Shown: piece after piece, positions 6,015 to 13,457 of the stretch
How the letters are laid out: each line of letters opens with the position of its first letter
How positions within the stretch are numbered: the stretch's first letter is position 1
Assembly (NCBI GenBank): GCA_044344715.1
Contig: JBIJCI010000038.1
Location: 1-16,004 of the forward strand
Reading direction: 5' to 3'
Source: F1-60-MAGs027 sp044344715
GTDB taxonomy: Bacteria > Actinomycetota > Acidimicrobiia > Acidimicrobiales > Ilumatobacteraceae
DNA: 16,004 bases
Notes under the pieces: generated by a model
Told to the model about the DNA's origin: nothing
The model's input: the letters and a program-made list of their open reading frames with translations, nothing else
Database searches by the model: none
Program-made: the position numbers and the translations under genes

Positions 6015-6785
6015 TCACTGCGCGACCTCGATCAGCACCGGCGCATGATCGCTCGGCTGTTCGCCCTTCCGCGCGTTGCGGTCGATCGCCGACCATGTCG
6101 TCTTCGCGGCCACGCTCGTGGTGACGAGTGCGAGGTCGATGCGCATACCCCACCCCCTGTGGAACGACCCGTTGCGGTAGTCCCACCACGAGTAGATGCC
6201 GGGCTCGGGGTGCATCTCACGCACGATGTCGCGCAAGCCCCAGGCATTTAGCGCCGCAAGTCGCCCGCGTTCCGCCTCGCTCACGTGCGTGGAACCCGCG
6301 AGAGCCTTCATGTCCCACACGTCGATGTCTGCCGGCGCGATGTTGTAGTCGCCGGCCACCACGAGGTCGTCGGCGGGCGCGGCGATCGCCGACACGTGCG
6401 CAGCCAGCTGATCGAGCCAGCGCAGCTTGTACTGGTAGTGCTCGTGGTCGAGTGCCCGGCCGTTGGGTACGTAGACCGACACAACCTTGATACCGCCGCA
6501 GGTGGCGGTGATGATGCGGGCCTCCGCATCCGGGCTTCCGACGGCGAAATTGGTGACGACGTCCGAGACACCGATCTTGGAGAGGATTGCCACGCCGTTC
6601 CACTGACCCTGGCCGAAGTGCGCCGACTCGTAGCCCATCTCGGCAAAGGTCAGGGCAGGAAAGGCCTTGTCGGTCATCTTCGTCTCCTGCACGAGCAGGA
6701 CGTCGGGTTGCACGTCGGTGAGCCAGGCCTGAACCCGCTCGAGCCGCGCCTTCAGGGAGTTCACGTTCCACGTCGCGATGAGCAC
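6015..6785 (-). CDS. xth: Exodeoxyribonuclease III (AP endonuclease)
   Basis: This enzyme cleaves DNA at abasic sites and removes 3' blocks during base excision repair. The 256-residue length is typical. The catalytic set of the endonuclease/exonuclease/phosphatase family is complete: WNVNS with Asn7 (6-10), Glu34 in LLVQETK, YVPNG (105-109), Asp146 and Asn148 in GDYNIAP, Trp200/Trp201 in SWWDYRNG, RIDLAL with Asp217, and Asp247-His248 in PSDHAPV. The GTG start at 6785 gives the exact family N-terminus. It lies 45 bases after the AAA+ gene stop and 13 bases before the thioesterase start. It is an ordinary housekeeping repair gene and may have joined this transcription unit by position only. 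Confidence 0.96.
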   Translation of the reverse strand: MLIATWNVNSLKARLERVQAWLTDVQPDVLLVQETKMTDKAFPALTFAEMGYESAHFGQGQWNGVAILSKIGVSDVVTNFAVGSPDAEARIITATCGGIKVVSVYVPNGRALDHEHYQYKLRWLDQLAAHVSAIAAPADDLVVAGDYNIAPADIDVWDMKALAGSTHVSEAERGRLAALNAWGLRDIVREMHPEPGIYSWWDYRNGSFHRGWGMRIDLALVTTSVAAKTTWSAIDRNARKGEQPSDHAPVLIEVAQ

Positions 6786-6830
6786 GCCTAAACGGTAGTT
6801 GTCGGTGTCGTGTGCGGGTTTGCCGGTGAG

Positions 6831-8276
6831 CTACAGGTACGTGCCGCGGTGTCCGGTCGGCTCGGGTGCGCTCACCGGTGTACCCGGATCGGGAATCACG
6901 TCGGCCGGCACGAGCACGAGGTCACGTTCGGCAATCGTGCCGTTGCGTCCCGCCCACACGGAGTGCCGACGCACCACCTCGTTGAAGAGGTTCCGCATCG
7001 CGCGACCGTTTCCGAAGCCGCGACGACGCTCCATACCCGACGTGAAGGCGACCACCTTGTCCCGTGCCTCCGGCGTTAGCTCGAGTTGGAACTCCGCGAG
7101 GTACAGGTCGAAGATGCTCACCAACTCGTCGGTGGAGTAGTCGGGGAAGTCGATGACCACGTCGAATCGGCTGCGCAAGCCGGGGTTGGCGTCGAGGAAA
7201 CCCTGCATCTCCTGCGGGTATCCGGCGACGATCACCACGATGTCACCGCGGTTGTCCTCCATGAACTTGAGCAGCGTCTCGATCGCCTCGGGACCGTAAC
7301 CCTGGTGCTGGTGTCCGGTGAGACCGTACGCCTCGTCGATGAACAGCACGCCACCGCGAGCCTGTTCGCAGAGGCGCTGGGTCTTGATCGGTGTCTGACC
7401 GATGTATGCAGCGATTAACTTCGAACAGTCGGCCTCCACCACGTGGCCCTTCTTCAGGATCCCGAGGGCCTTGTAGAGGTCGGCGACCATCCGCGCGACG
7501 GTCGTCTTGCCGGTTCCCGGATTGCCGGTGAAGACGAGATGCGGCGACTGCTCGATTGCCGGCAGCCCGCGTGCGACGCGGGCATTGGTGAACTCGCGTG
7601 CCGCGACGAGTCGCTCCACCTCGAGCTTCACCGGTTCGAGACCGACGAGCCGCCGCAGGTCGACGAGAATGTCGCTCGTCGACCCGGTGGAGGACCGGAC
7701 GTGGGGTGCCCGGGCGCGGGCCGCGCTGGTCGACTCGTCGCCGAGCTCGTCCACGTCGTCGTCGACCGAGTCATTGAACGTCTCGTTGAGCGCATCGCTG
7801 AACGACTCCATGACCTGGCGATCGTTGCGTCGCTCGTCGGACGTCCTGCGCAACGCCTCTTCGGCCCGCCTGGCGATCCGGTTGGAACTATCGAGATTGA
7901 TCCGTTGCTCCTTCACCTGGTACGCGATGCTGTCGAGTGCTTCGACCAGCTGGTCGGCGGCGATCGTCGAGACGGACAGGGCGTGCGTCGCGGAGATCGT
8001 GTGCTTTGCTCCGTCGGTCTTCGACACCTTGAACGTGGTGAACGGGAGTTGTCCGTTGAGACGGTTAATCATCTCCTGCTTTGCACGGGTGAGGATGGTC
8101 GTGCAGACCTCCGCCTCGAAGGCCACGACGAGGTGGCCGTTGAAGCGTTCGTACACGCGCCCCGTGAAGTTCTGGTCGTTGTAGACGAACGAAAATCGGT
8201 CGCCCTCGGCGATCTCGCCACCGAACCCGGTCACCATCTCGGTGACCAGCTGGCGGAGGTACTCGAGACGATCCAT
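6831..8276 (-). CDS. CbbX-type AAA+ ATPase with YbjN-like N-terminal domain
   Basis: The 481-residue protein has three parts. Residues 1-125 resemble the YbjN / type III secretion chaperone-like fold (NRLNGQLPFTTFKV, then SVSTIAADQLVEALDSI). Residues 126-200 form a charged, Ser/Asp-rich linker. From about 201 there is a CbbX/SpoVK-type AAA+ module, the same clade as the ATPase part of EccA from type VII secretion. It shows Walker A GNPGTGKT (251-258), pore-type YIGQT (291-295), Walker B LFIDEAYGL (311-319), an arginine finger region NPGLRSRFD (364-372) and sensor 2 GFGNGRAMRNLF (420-431). All catalytic residues are present, so it should remodel a protein target using ATP. The frame is open further upstream, but the ATG at 8276, two bases after the sigma-like gene stop, fits coupled translation. 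The target is unknown. Confidence 0.88.
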   Translation of the reverse strand: MDRLEYLRQLVTEMVTGFGGEIAEGDRFSFVYNDQNFTGRVYERFNGHLVVAFEAEVCTTILTRAKQEMINRLNGQLPFTTFKVSKTDGAKHTISATHALSVSTIAADQLVEALDSIAYQVKEQRINLDSSNRIARRAEEALRRTSDERRNDRQVMESFSDALNETFNDSVDDDVDELGDESTSAARARAPHVRSSTGSTSDILVDLRRLVGLEPVKLEVERLVAAREFTNARVARGLPAIEQSPHLVFTGNPGTGKTTVARMVADLYKALGILKKGHVVEADCSKLIAAYIGQTPIKTQRLCEQARGGVLFIDEAYGLTGHQHQGYGPEAIETLLKFMEDNRGDIVVIVAGYPQEMQGFLDANPGLRSRFDVVIDFPDYSTDELVSIFDLYLAEFQLELTPEARDKVVAFTSGMERRRGFGNGRAMRNLFNEVVRRHSVWAGRNGTIAERDLVLVPADVIPDPGTPVSAPEPTGHRGTYL

Positions 8277-8278
8277 GT

Positions 8279-8947
8279 TCAGACCCAGCCCTTGTACTTC
8301 GGGGACTTGCGCAGTTCCTCGGCCGTCGTGCGCATCGCCGACAGGTTGCGGTTGAGCGTCTCGCGACTGACCCCGACCAACGCCGCAGCGTCGGACTGGG
8401 TCCTGCCGTCGCGGAAGATGAGCATGAACGCATCCCACGTGCGGCTTCCCACTTCAACCCGGAGGTCGGAGATGAACTCGAGGAAGAGGTCGGTGTCGAT
8501 GAACGAGTCCGGCTCGAGGATGGACATCGGCTGATTGTCGAAGAGGGTGCCGCCATCCGAATCGTCGTGGAAGAGGTCGGCGTCGCCGCGCTCCCACCGA
8601 CGGGTCTTGCGGGCACCCTGGCACGACTGGATTGCTTCGTCGCGCCAGTAGTCCTCGAACGCCAACCTGGCCAGCGCATTGGCGCAGTACACGGGATCCG
8701 GGTACTTACCCATGTAGTGATCGAGGCGCAACTGCAGTTTCTCGATGCAGCGATTGGCCACTTCGTCGGGATTGATGCCGAGATTGTTCGCGCGTGCCCG
8801 CTGGGACAGGGCCCGGCGAAGCCGTGTGTGAACGGCGATGATGTATTGCTGCTCCGTCGCGCAGCGCACGGTCTTGCGGGATTCGGTGGTGGTTGCGGTG
8901 GTCTCCTTGTTGTTGGTGGTGTTGGTGGATTCGTTCGTGGTGCCCAT
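8279..8947 (-). CDS. ECF-like sigma-70 family factor
   Basis: The 222-residue protein has a Thr/Asn-rich low-complexity start (1-23), a sigma region 2-like segment (about 58-105, with NPDEVANRCIEKLQLRLDHY and ALARLAFEDYWRDEA) and a region 4-like helix-turn-helix (about 165-212, with TQSDAAALVGVSRETLNRNL). This layout is that of small alternative sigma factors, although the resemblance is moderate and it could be a sigma-like DNA-binding regulator. The frame stays open to 9064, but the ATG at 8947 is preceded by GAGGAG with a nine-base spacer, which decides the start. Its stop lies two bases before the AAA+ gene, implying translational coupling and a shared task. No anti-sigma factor is visible next to it; the AAA+ partner could conceivably control it, which is speculation. 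Confidence 0.75.
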   Translation of the reverse strand: MGTTNESTNTTNNKETTATTTESRKTVRCATEQQYIIAVHTRLRRALSQRARANNLGINPDEVANRCIEKLQLRLDHYMGKYPDPVYCANALARLAFEDYWRDEAIQSCQGARKTRRWERGDADLFHDDSDGGTLFDNQPMSILEPDSFIDTDLFLEFISDLRVEVGSRTWDAFMLIFRDGRTQSDAAALVGVSRETLNRNLSAMRTTAEELRKSPKYKGWV

Positions 8948-9135
8948 CGGTGCGTTCTCCTCGCGACGCTCGAACGAGCGACACTCAGCAGTATGACCGA
9001 CAGGTGTTACAGAGTACTCGTTTTGACCAATTGCTCGTCCCATGAGGTGATTACGTACACACATCTCACAGTTGTGGGTAATTATGCGTTACCGTGTGGC
9101 AGAGACCCCCGAATTGCCGACGAAACACCTTTCCA
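8948..9135. promoter_or_regulatory. Divergent control region between the sigma-like and NrtR-like genes
   Basis: This 188-base spacer separates two divergent regulators. It contains GGTAA-N7-TTACC (9077-9081 and 9089-9093), a short inverted repeat that could be an operator. A TAnnnT box TACTCT lies on the minus strand (around 9014-9019) but has no good -35. An alternative GTG start for the NrtR-like gene lies at 9094, just after the inverted repeat. Auto-regulation by the NrtR-like protein is plausible but unproven. Confidence 0.4.
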
Positions 9136-10410
9136 ATGACCCCACAACCCACTCCCTACCGCTGGTCGGCCCCCGACGCCACCACCCGATCCCGGAAACG
9201 GCCGGTTGACTTCCACGTTGCGGTCGACATCGTGGTATTCAGCCTCCGAAATGACCTCCTCCACATCGGGGTGGTCCAGCGGCGCAGTGACACGGCCCTG
9301 ATCGACCAGTCCCAGCTGGCACGCCGTCGCGACCCGGGGCTCCCCCGGGACGTCGTCGAAGTGCCGCGCGATCACCTCCACCACTGGGCCCTGCCGGGGG
9401 GCCATGTGGGGAACACCCTGCTCGGAGAACGTTACGGCACGGGTGACTCGCCCGATCCAAGCCTGGAGGCGGCAGCCGTGCGGGTGCTCGACCGTGAGGC
9501 AGGCATCAGCCTGTCCACGTCCGACGTCCACCAAGTGGGGGCCTTCGGCGATGCCAACCGTGACCCGCGGAGCGGACACACCATCTCCGTGGCCTACATG
9601 GCCGTCGTCGGGGACGACCGCGACGTCGTCCGCCATCCCGACGATGCCATCGGACATGTACATCGCGTGCAGTTTCGCCCCGCCGTCGACGTCCTGGCAC
9701 GCCCCAACCAGCTGGAGTTCGACCATGAGGACATCCTCATGGCGGCCGTCCGACTGCTACGCAGCCTCGTCGTGACCACCCCGCTCGCGACCCGGTTCTG
9801 TCGCGATGAGTTCACCATGGGTGAGCTACGGCGCGTCTACGAGGTGATCTTCCACGAATCACTCGACTCCGCCGAGGAAGCCGAGCGACCCGAACATGCG
9901 GGTGCGGTTCGACGGTACCTGAACAAACTCGAGCACCTCGGCGAAACCCAGGACCCCGACCTGGAGCGCACCGTGAACCAACTCGCCCTACTGCTCCCTG
10001 CCGCCCGCAGGGACGAGCCCGACCTCGTCCTCGCCGACGGTACGGCCGCCGAGGTGACGCGTCATCGTGGCAGATCCGCACGACGAGCCGACGGGTTGGC
10101 TTCACGCGGATCATCGTCATCGACATCCTTCGACCTCGCCCGACAAGCCGAACTGCTCTCCCGACTGCTCCGCCAGAGCAGCGGACTGAAGCCACCCCGA
10201 CCCCCGCGGCTCCTCCGATCGCTCGATCCGACCAATTTCGCCCGCAAGATTCAGAAACTGGGGATGTTGGAGCCGGTACGCGGTGAGTCGCGGCCGACGT
10301 TCGACCGCTACGGCAAGCCGGCCGCCTTGTTCCGACTGAACCCCCACCGCGAGAACACGCCATTCCTCCTACGCATCGACAATCTCGGGAAATCCGACGC
10401 CTCCGAATAA
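9136..10410 (+). CDS. nrtR: NrtR-family Nudix-fold regulator with a split winged helix
   Basis: NrtR proteins join a Nudix-fold ligand sensor (often for ADP-ribose) to a C-terminal winged helix and commonly control NAD metabolism. Here the Nudix part spans about 22-210 with ALPGGHVGN (85-93), an extended loop, LEAAAVRVLDREAGI (110-124) and the family linker LEFDHEDILMAAVRLLR. The Nudix box is degenerate: RVLDREAGI replaces the REUXEEXGU consensus, so hydrolysis is unlikely. The winged helix starts normally (FTMGELRRVYEVIFHESLD, 226-244). It resumes only at LDPTNFARKIQKLGMLEPV (363-381), with YGKPAALFRL (392-401) as the wing. About 120 residues, largely charged and Ser/Arg-rich, lie between, where family members run on directly. 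Total length is 424. The ATG at 9136 was chosen; a GTG at 9094 would add 14 residues. Confidence 0.85.
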   Translation: MTPQPTPYRWSAPDATTRSRKRPVDFHVAVDIVVFSLRNDLLHIGVVQRRSDTALIDQSQLARRRDPGLPRDVVEVPRDHLHHWALPGGHVGNTLLGERYGTGDSPDPSLEAAAVRVLDREAGISLSTSDVHQVGAFGDANRDPRSGHTISVAYMAVVGDDRDVVRHPDDAIGHVHRVQFRPAVDVLARPNQLEFDHEDILMAAVRLLRSLVVTTPLATRFCRDEFTMGELRRVYEVIFHESLDSAEEAERPEHAGAVRRYLNKLEHLGETQDPDLERTVNQLALLLPAARRDEPDLVLADGTAAEVTRHRGRSARRADGLASRGSSSSTSFDLARQAELLSRLLRQSSGLKPPRPPRLLRSLDPTNFARKIQKLGMLEPVRGESRPTFDRYGKPAALFRLNPHRENTPFLLRIDNLGKSDASE

Positions 10411-10424
10411 GGTCGCCTGGCGTC

Positions 10425-10460
10425 ACGTTCCCACGGTTTGGTGCGTAGGAACGTCCGTGG
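10425..10460. other. Two interleaved inverted repeats downstream of the NrtR-like gene
   Basis: ACGTTCC (10425-10431) matches GGAACGT (10448-10454), and CCACGG (10431-10436) matches CCGTGG (10455-10460). The arms are interleaved, so in RNA the two stems are mutually exclusive. The site is 15 bases after the NrtR-like stop codon. It may be a terminator-like or switching element. No T-run follows. Confidence 0.35.
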
Positions 10461-10521
10461 CATCCGGCGGTCGTACCTCCTTTCCGCCGTCGGGTGCCAC
10501 GACCAGCACACACCGATGGTC

Positions 10522-10527
10522 TATGGT
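10522..10527 (+). promoter_or_regulatory. Candidate -10 box for the 118-residue/clamp-like gene pair
   Basis: TATGGT fits TAnnnT and lies 37 bases before the ATG at 10564. No convincing -35 is found 16 to 18 bases upstream, so this is a weak call. An AGGAGG ribosome site (10552-10557) with a six-base spacer sets the start of the first gene. Confidence 0.3.
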
Positions 10528-10563
10528 GTCGTCCCCATTCCCCACCCCCGCCAGGAGGCACTG

Positions 10564-10920
10564 ATGACCCCACCCGATCCGACCCCTCATATTTCCACGA
10601 GTGCCTTCCGGCAGTTGCTCGGTGCGGCATCCGATGCGGGGCTCGGCAACATCGTTGCAGCCGACTCGGTTCACAACGACGAACACCGCGTCACCATCAC
10701 CATCGACGCTCGCGACGTACGGGCACTCACCAACTGGCTCCTCCTCGTGGCCGAGTCGCATCGCGACGCCCCGATCACTGCAAACACGGTCCGTGGCGGC
10801 TCCGACGTATCCACCGACGATGTCTCCTGGATGCGCCACGTCACCGACGTCCACCGCGCAACGCCCGTCGGTTACGCGACGGTACACATCCCCTCGCGCA
10901 ACGAAGGAAGCAAGCAATGA
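10564..10920 (+). CDS. Unrecognised 118-residue protein, coupled to the clamp-like/YbjN protein
   Basis: I do not recognise this family. The ATG at 10564 has an AGGAGG ribosome site six bases away, which makes it a well-supported gene; the frame remains open back to 10438 but those codons lack such a site. The protein begins with a Pro-rich stretch, then has an amphipathic segment (TSAFRQLLGAASDAGLG, 12-28), a strand-like run HRVTITIDARD (41-51), a helix (VRALTNWLLLVAESH, 52-66) and a conserved-looking end (TPVGYATVHIPSR, 100-112). No signal peptide, membrane segment or Cys cluster is present. Its stop overlaps the next start as ATGA, so the two proteins are probably made in a fixed ratio and work together. 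Confidence 0.75.
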   Translation: MTPPDPTPHISTSAFRQLLGAASDAGLGNIVAADSVHNDEHRVTITIDARDVRALTNWLLLVAESHRDAPITANTVRGGSDVSTDDVSWMRHVTDVHRATPVGYATVHIPSRNEGSKQ

Positions 10921-12128
10921 GCCGCACCGTGAACCTCGGCCTCGTGGACACTGACGAGCTGAGCCGCGTTTTCGACACCCTGTGGATGCTGCGCTCGGAG
11001 GGCCACGACACACCCGGTGTCGTCGTCTTCTGCGAGGAAGGTCGTCGTCGGTGGCTCATGTCCGGCGACAACCTCTCGATCCTCGTCACAGGCGACGCGA
11101 TCGATTTCCCCGGCGCATACCGCCTCCCGTTGACGGTCGTGGCGAACGCCGGACGACAGGGCGCGGCAAACGGTCCCGTCACTTACACCATCGAGGGCGA
11201 CGTGGTCACTGCCGAGTCGGCTCGTGGGCGACAGTCCGTGTCGTGTAGCAGCGTGTCGATCCCGCGTGTTGATCGCGTGGCGCTCACCCGCTCGCGAGCA
11301 TCGGCAACCCTCACCGGTCGCGATCTCGTCTGGGTTGCCTTCTCCGGGGCCAACGACCCGTTCGAGTCGGCCAGCTTCGACGACGAGGACGAGCGGCAGG
11401 CGCCCGACCACTTCACGATCACCATCGCCGACGGCCTCCTGACGGTGAGCAGCGATTGGACCAAGGCAAAGCTCTACCCGATGCTCGGAGCAACGTCGGC
11501 GACCACCGAGGGCCACGGCGAGGTACGCGTCGAGAAGGCGTTCATCAACGTGTTGTTCAATTGCATCGATGCCGACTCCGAGTGGACCATCGCATTCGAC
11601 CCGAAGGAACCGGGCAGCATCGTGTTGCAGAGCGACGCGTCCTACATCGTGGCGAACATGGTCAGGCTCCCGGCCGCACAATTGCACACCAGGGCACGCA
11701 AGATTCTCGATCGCGAGAAGATCGAATACCAGGTGGCGGGCAACGGAGCAATCGGTGTACGGCTCGACGGAGTGGTCGTCTCACTGCACTTCTACGGTCG
11801 CGAAGGCGGCGACACACCCCTGCTCGCACTCTCCACCATCCTCGTGGAGGGCGCCAATGAGAGCGCCGAGTTGTTGCACGAAATCAATGCACACAACCGC
11901 AACGCCTCGGGTACGCGCTGCTGGTTCAACGACGGCAACGTGCGGCTCGGGCTCGAACTGCTCCCCGACAATCTGCACGTCCTGGCATCGCGACTGGCGC
12001 ACCTCGTCAACGACGCACGACGACTGACCGGAGTACTCGAGCCGTTCGCCGCCGAGGCACCGATCACGGTTCCTCGGCGCGACCGTCAGCAGTCCAACCA
12101 GGGTGCGCATCCCGAAATGTGGGACTGA
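10917..12128 (+). CDS. Sliding-clamp-like (DnaN-like) region fused to a YbjN-like domain
   Basis: This 403-residue protein has two recognisable parts. The C-terminal part (about 256-375) fits the YbjN / type III secretion chaperone-like domain, with TRARKILDREKIEYQV, a beta meander, ESAELLHEINAHNRNA and VRLGLELLPDNLHVLASRLAHLV. The N-terminal 250 residues resemble two copies of the beta-clamp half-domain pattern: helix, strands, then a proline-preceded end. Examples are GAYRLPLTVVANA with VTYTIEGDVVTAESARGRQSV, and ATLTGRDLVWVAFS with FTITIADGLLTVSSD and VEKAFINVLFNCID. DnaN-like domains occur in non-replicative actinobacterial proteins, so the similarity need not mean replication. The ATG overlaps the upstream stop and is served by AAGGAAG inside that gene. 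The YbjN call is moderate and the clamp call is tentative. It ends eight bases from a convergent gene. Confidence 0.7.
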   Translation: MSRTVNLGLVDTDELSRVFDTLWMLRSEGHDTPGVVVFCEEGRRRWLMSGDNLSILVTGDAIDFPGAYRLPLTVVANAGRQGAANGPVTYTIEGDVVTAESARGRQSVSCSSVSIPRVDRVALTRSRASATLTGRDLVWVAFSGANDPFESASFDDEDERQAPDHFTITIADGLLTVSSDWTKAKLYPMLGATSATTEGHGEVRVEKAFINVLFNCIDADSEWTIAFDPKEPGSIVLQSDASYIVANMVRLPAAQLHTRARKILDREKIEYQVAGNGAIGVRLDGVVVSLHFYGREGGDTPLLALSTILVEGANESAELLHEINAHNRNASGTRCWFNDGNVRLGLELLPDNLHVLASRLAHLVNDARRLTGVLEPFAAEAPITVPRRDRQQSNQGAHPEMWD

Positions 12129-12136
12129 CACCGGGC

Positions 12137-12835
12137 TCAGACTGCGAACAGCGCCACCAACAACGGCGTCAGCACGAGACCCGGCAGCAGGTTGGCAAGC
12201 CGGATCTTCGTCACCTGCAGGAGGTTGAGACCGATGCCGATCACGGCCAGCCCGCCGGCGGCGAACAGTTCCGTTCGCATGCGATCGTCGAGCACCGCAT
12301 CAAGACCCGTGCCACCGAGCGTCAGACTGCCCTGCACGACGAACACCGACAGGGCGCTGAATGCCACGCCGATGCCGTACGTAGCGGCGAACATGATCGA
12401 AACGAAGCCGTCGAGGAGACCCTTGATGATGTACAGCTGCGGTGTCGAACCACTGGCGTCCTCGATGGCACCGAGCACCGTGAGCGGTCCGACGCAGTAG
12501 AGCGCCGACGCCGTGACGAATCCCTTCACGAACGAGCGATCCCCGGTCGACTCGCCGCGATCGAACCGGCGCTGCAGCAGCGCCCCGAAGCTTTCGAGGC
12601 GGTCCTCGATCCGAAGCATCTCGCCGATGATCGCACCGACCGCCATTCCGACCAGCGGAAACACCATGTTGCGGGTACCGATGGCATCACTGACACCAAG
12701 GGCGATGGTCACCAGACCGATTACTTGCAGGAGCGTCGTACGCATCCGCTCGGGGATGCGGTCGCCGATCAGCACACCGAGTCCGCTGCCGACGACGACG
12801 AGACCCGTATTGATCAATGTTCCGAGTCCGCGCAT
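12137..12835 (-). CDS. DUF554 family membrane protein
   Basis: This is an integral membrane protein of 232 residues with the DUF554 (YdfK/YqgA-like) pattern. The N-terminus GTLINTGLVVVGSGLGVLIG (5-24) is the family signature. Further hydrophobic segments lie at about 36-54, 58-74, 106-124, 142-170, 192-206 and 215-232, so six or seven membrane spans are likely. The transport role of the family is unknown. The ATG at 12835 follows the hydrolase gene stop by 12 bases on the same strand, suggesting cotranscription. Its stop lies eight bases from the convergent clamp-like gene, and no hairpin fits in that gap. Confidence 0.9.
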   Translation of the reverse strand: MRGLGTLINTGLVVVGSGLGVLIGDRIPERMRTTLLQVIGLVTIALGVSDAIGTRNMVFPLVGMAVGAIIGEMLRIEDRLESFGALLQRRFDRGESTGDRSFVKGFVTASALYCVGPLTVLGAIEDASGSTPQLYIIKGLLDGFVSIMFAATYGIGVAFSALSVFVVQGSLTLGGTGLDAVLDDRMRTELFAAGGLAVIGIGLNLLQVTKIRLANLLPGLVLTPLLVALFAV

Positions 12836-12847
12836 CGGGAGCGAACC

Positions 12848-13447
12848 CTAGTTCAGCGACCGAATCCAATCGGCAACGACCTCCGCAACGACGTCGTCGC
12901 GACCGCGTAGGTCGTGGCGACCGCCCTCGACCAATTGCACCTGCACGGGCGCGGACAGCGTCGCGAGATGGTGGCGCAGCTCGTCGGGGGTCGCGAACTC
13001 GTCCCGGGTGCCGCTGACGAACAACGACGGGACGGCGAGGTGCGGGAGGTGTGCGACCCGCAGCTTCTGCGGCTGACGCGGAGGATGGAGCGGATAGCCG
13101 ATACACACCAGCCCGGCGACCCGCAGCCCGGGTAACGCGGGCTGTGCAACCCGATCGTTCCCGTCGAATCCCGCCACCACCATCGAGCACATACGTCCAC
13201 CCATCGATCGTCCGCCGATCACCAGGTGCCCGGGCTCGCACGACCACCGACGGCACGCATCGTCGACCGCCTCGCGAACCGCGCGCACCAGCACCGGGGC
13301 CCGGTCCGGAATCCGTCGACCCGCCAAGCGGTACGGAAAGTCGATCCGGGCAACCGGTAACGACTGCACCGCCCGCTCGATTGCCATCAGCGAGGAATGA
13401 GCGGCATCCGAGCCGGCGCCGGGGAACAGCAGCAGGCCGGCGATCAC
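12848..13447 (-). CDS. Alpha/beta hydrolase (KANL3/TEX30-like, dienelactone-hydrolase superfamily)
   Basis: This 199-residue protein is a small serine hydrolase. The oxyanion turn LLLFPGAGSDA (5-15) is near the start. The nucleophile elbow is GGRSMGGRMC (78-87) with Ser81, the acid is Asp149 in VSGTRDEFATP, and the base is His178 in EGGRHDLRGRDD. The arrangement resembles the KAT8-NSL complex subunit 3/TEX30 group often annotated in bacteria as dienelactone hydrolase; the substrate is unknown. The frame is open back to 13627 inside the J-domain gene, but a GTG at 13447 with GAGGG and a seven-base spacer, ten bases after the J-domain gene stop, places the start directly before the first beta strand. 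DUF554 follows by 12 bases. Confidence 0.88.
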   Translation of the reverse strand: MIAGLLLFPGAGSDAAHSSLMAIERAVQSLPVARIDFPYRLAGRRIPDRAPVLVRAVREAVDDACRRWSCEPGHLVIGGRSMGGRMCSMVVAGFDGNDRVAQPALPGLRVAGLVCIGYPLHPPRQPQKLRVAHLPHLAVPSLFVSGTRDEFATPDELRHHLATLSAPVQVQLVEGGRHDLRGRDDVVAEVVADWIRSLN

Positions 13448-13457
13448 CGGAGATCCC

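Noticed and set aside
8277..8438. 54-residue N-terminal extension of the AAA+ protein
   Set aside because: It overlaps the sigma-like gene in another frame and is Arg/Gln-rich shadow sequence. The ATG at 8276 right after the upstream stop is better.
7443..8534. 363-codon plus-strand frame opposite the AAA+ gene
   Set aside because: It is antisense to an intact ATPase with all motifs. The composition (long runs of Val/Asp/Arg/His) is typical of a reverse-strand shadow.
12687..13256. 189-codon minus-strand frame across DUF554 and the hydrolase
   Set aside because: It overlaps two well-supported genes on the same strand in another frame, with Arg-rich low-complexity content.
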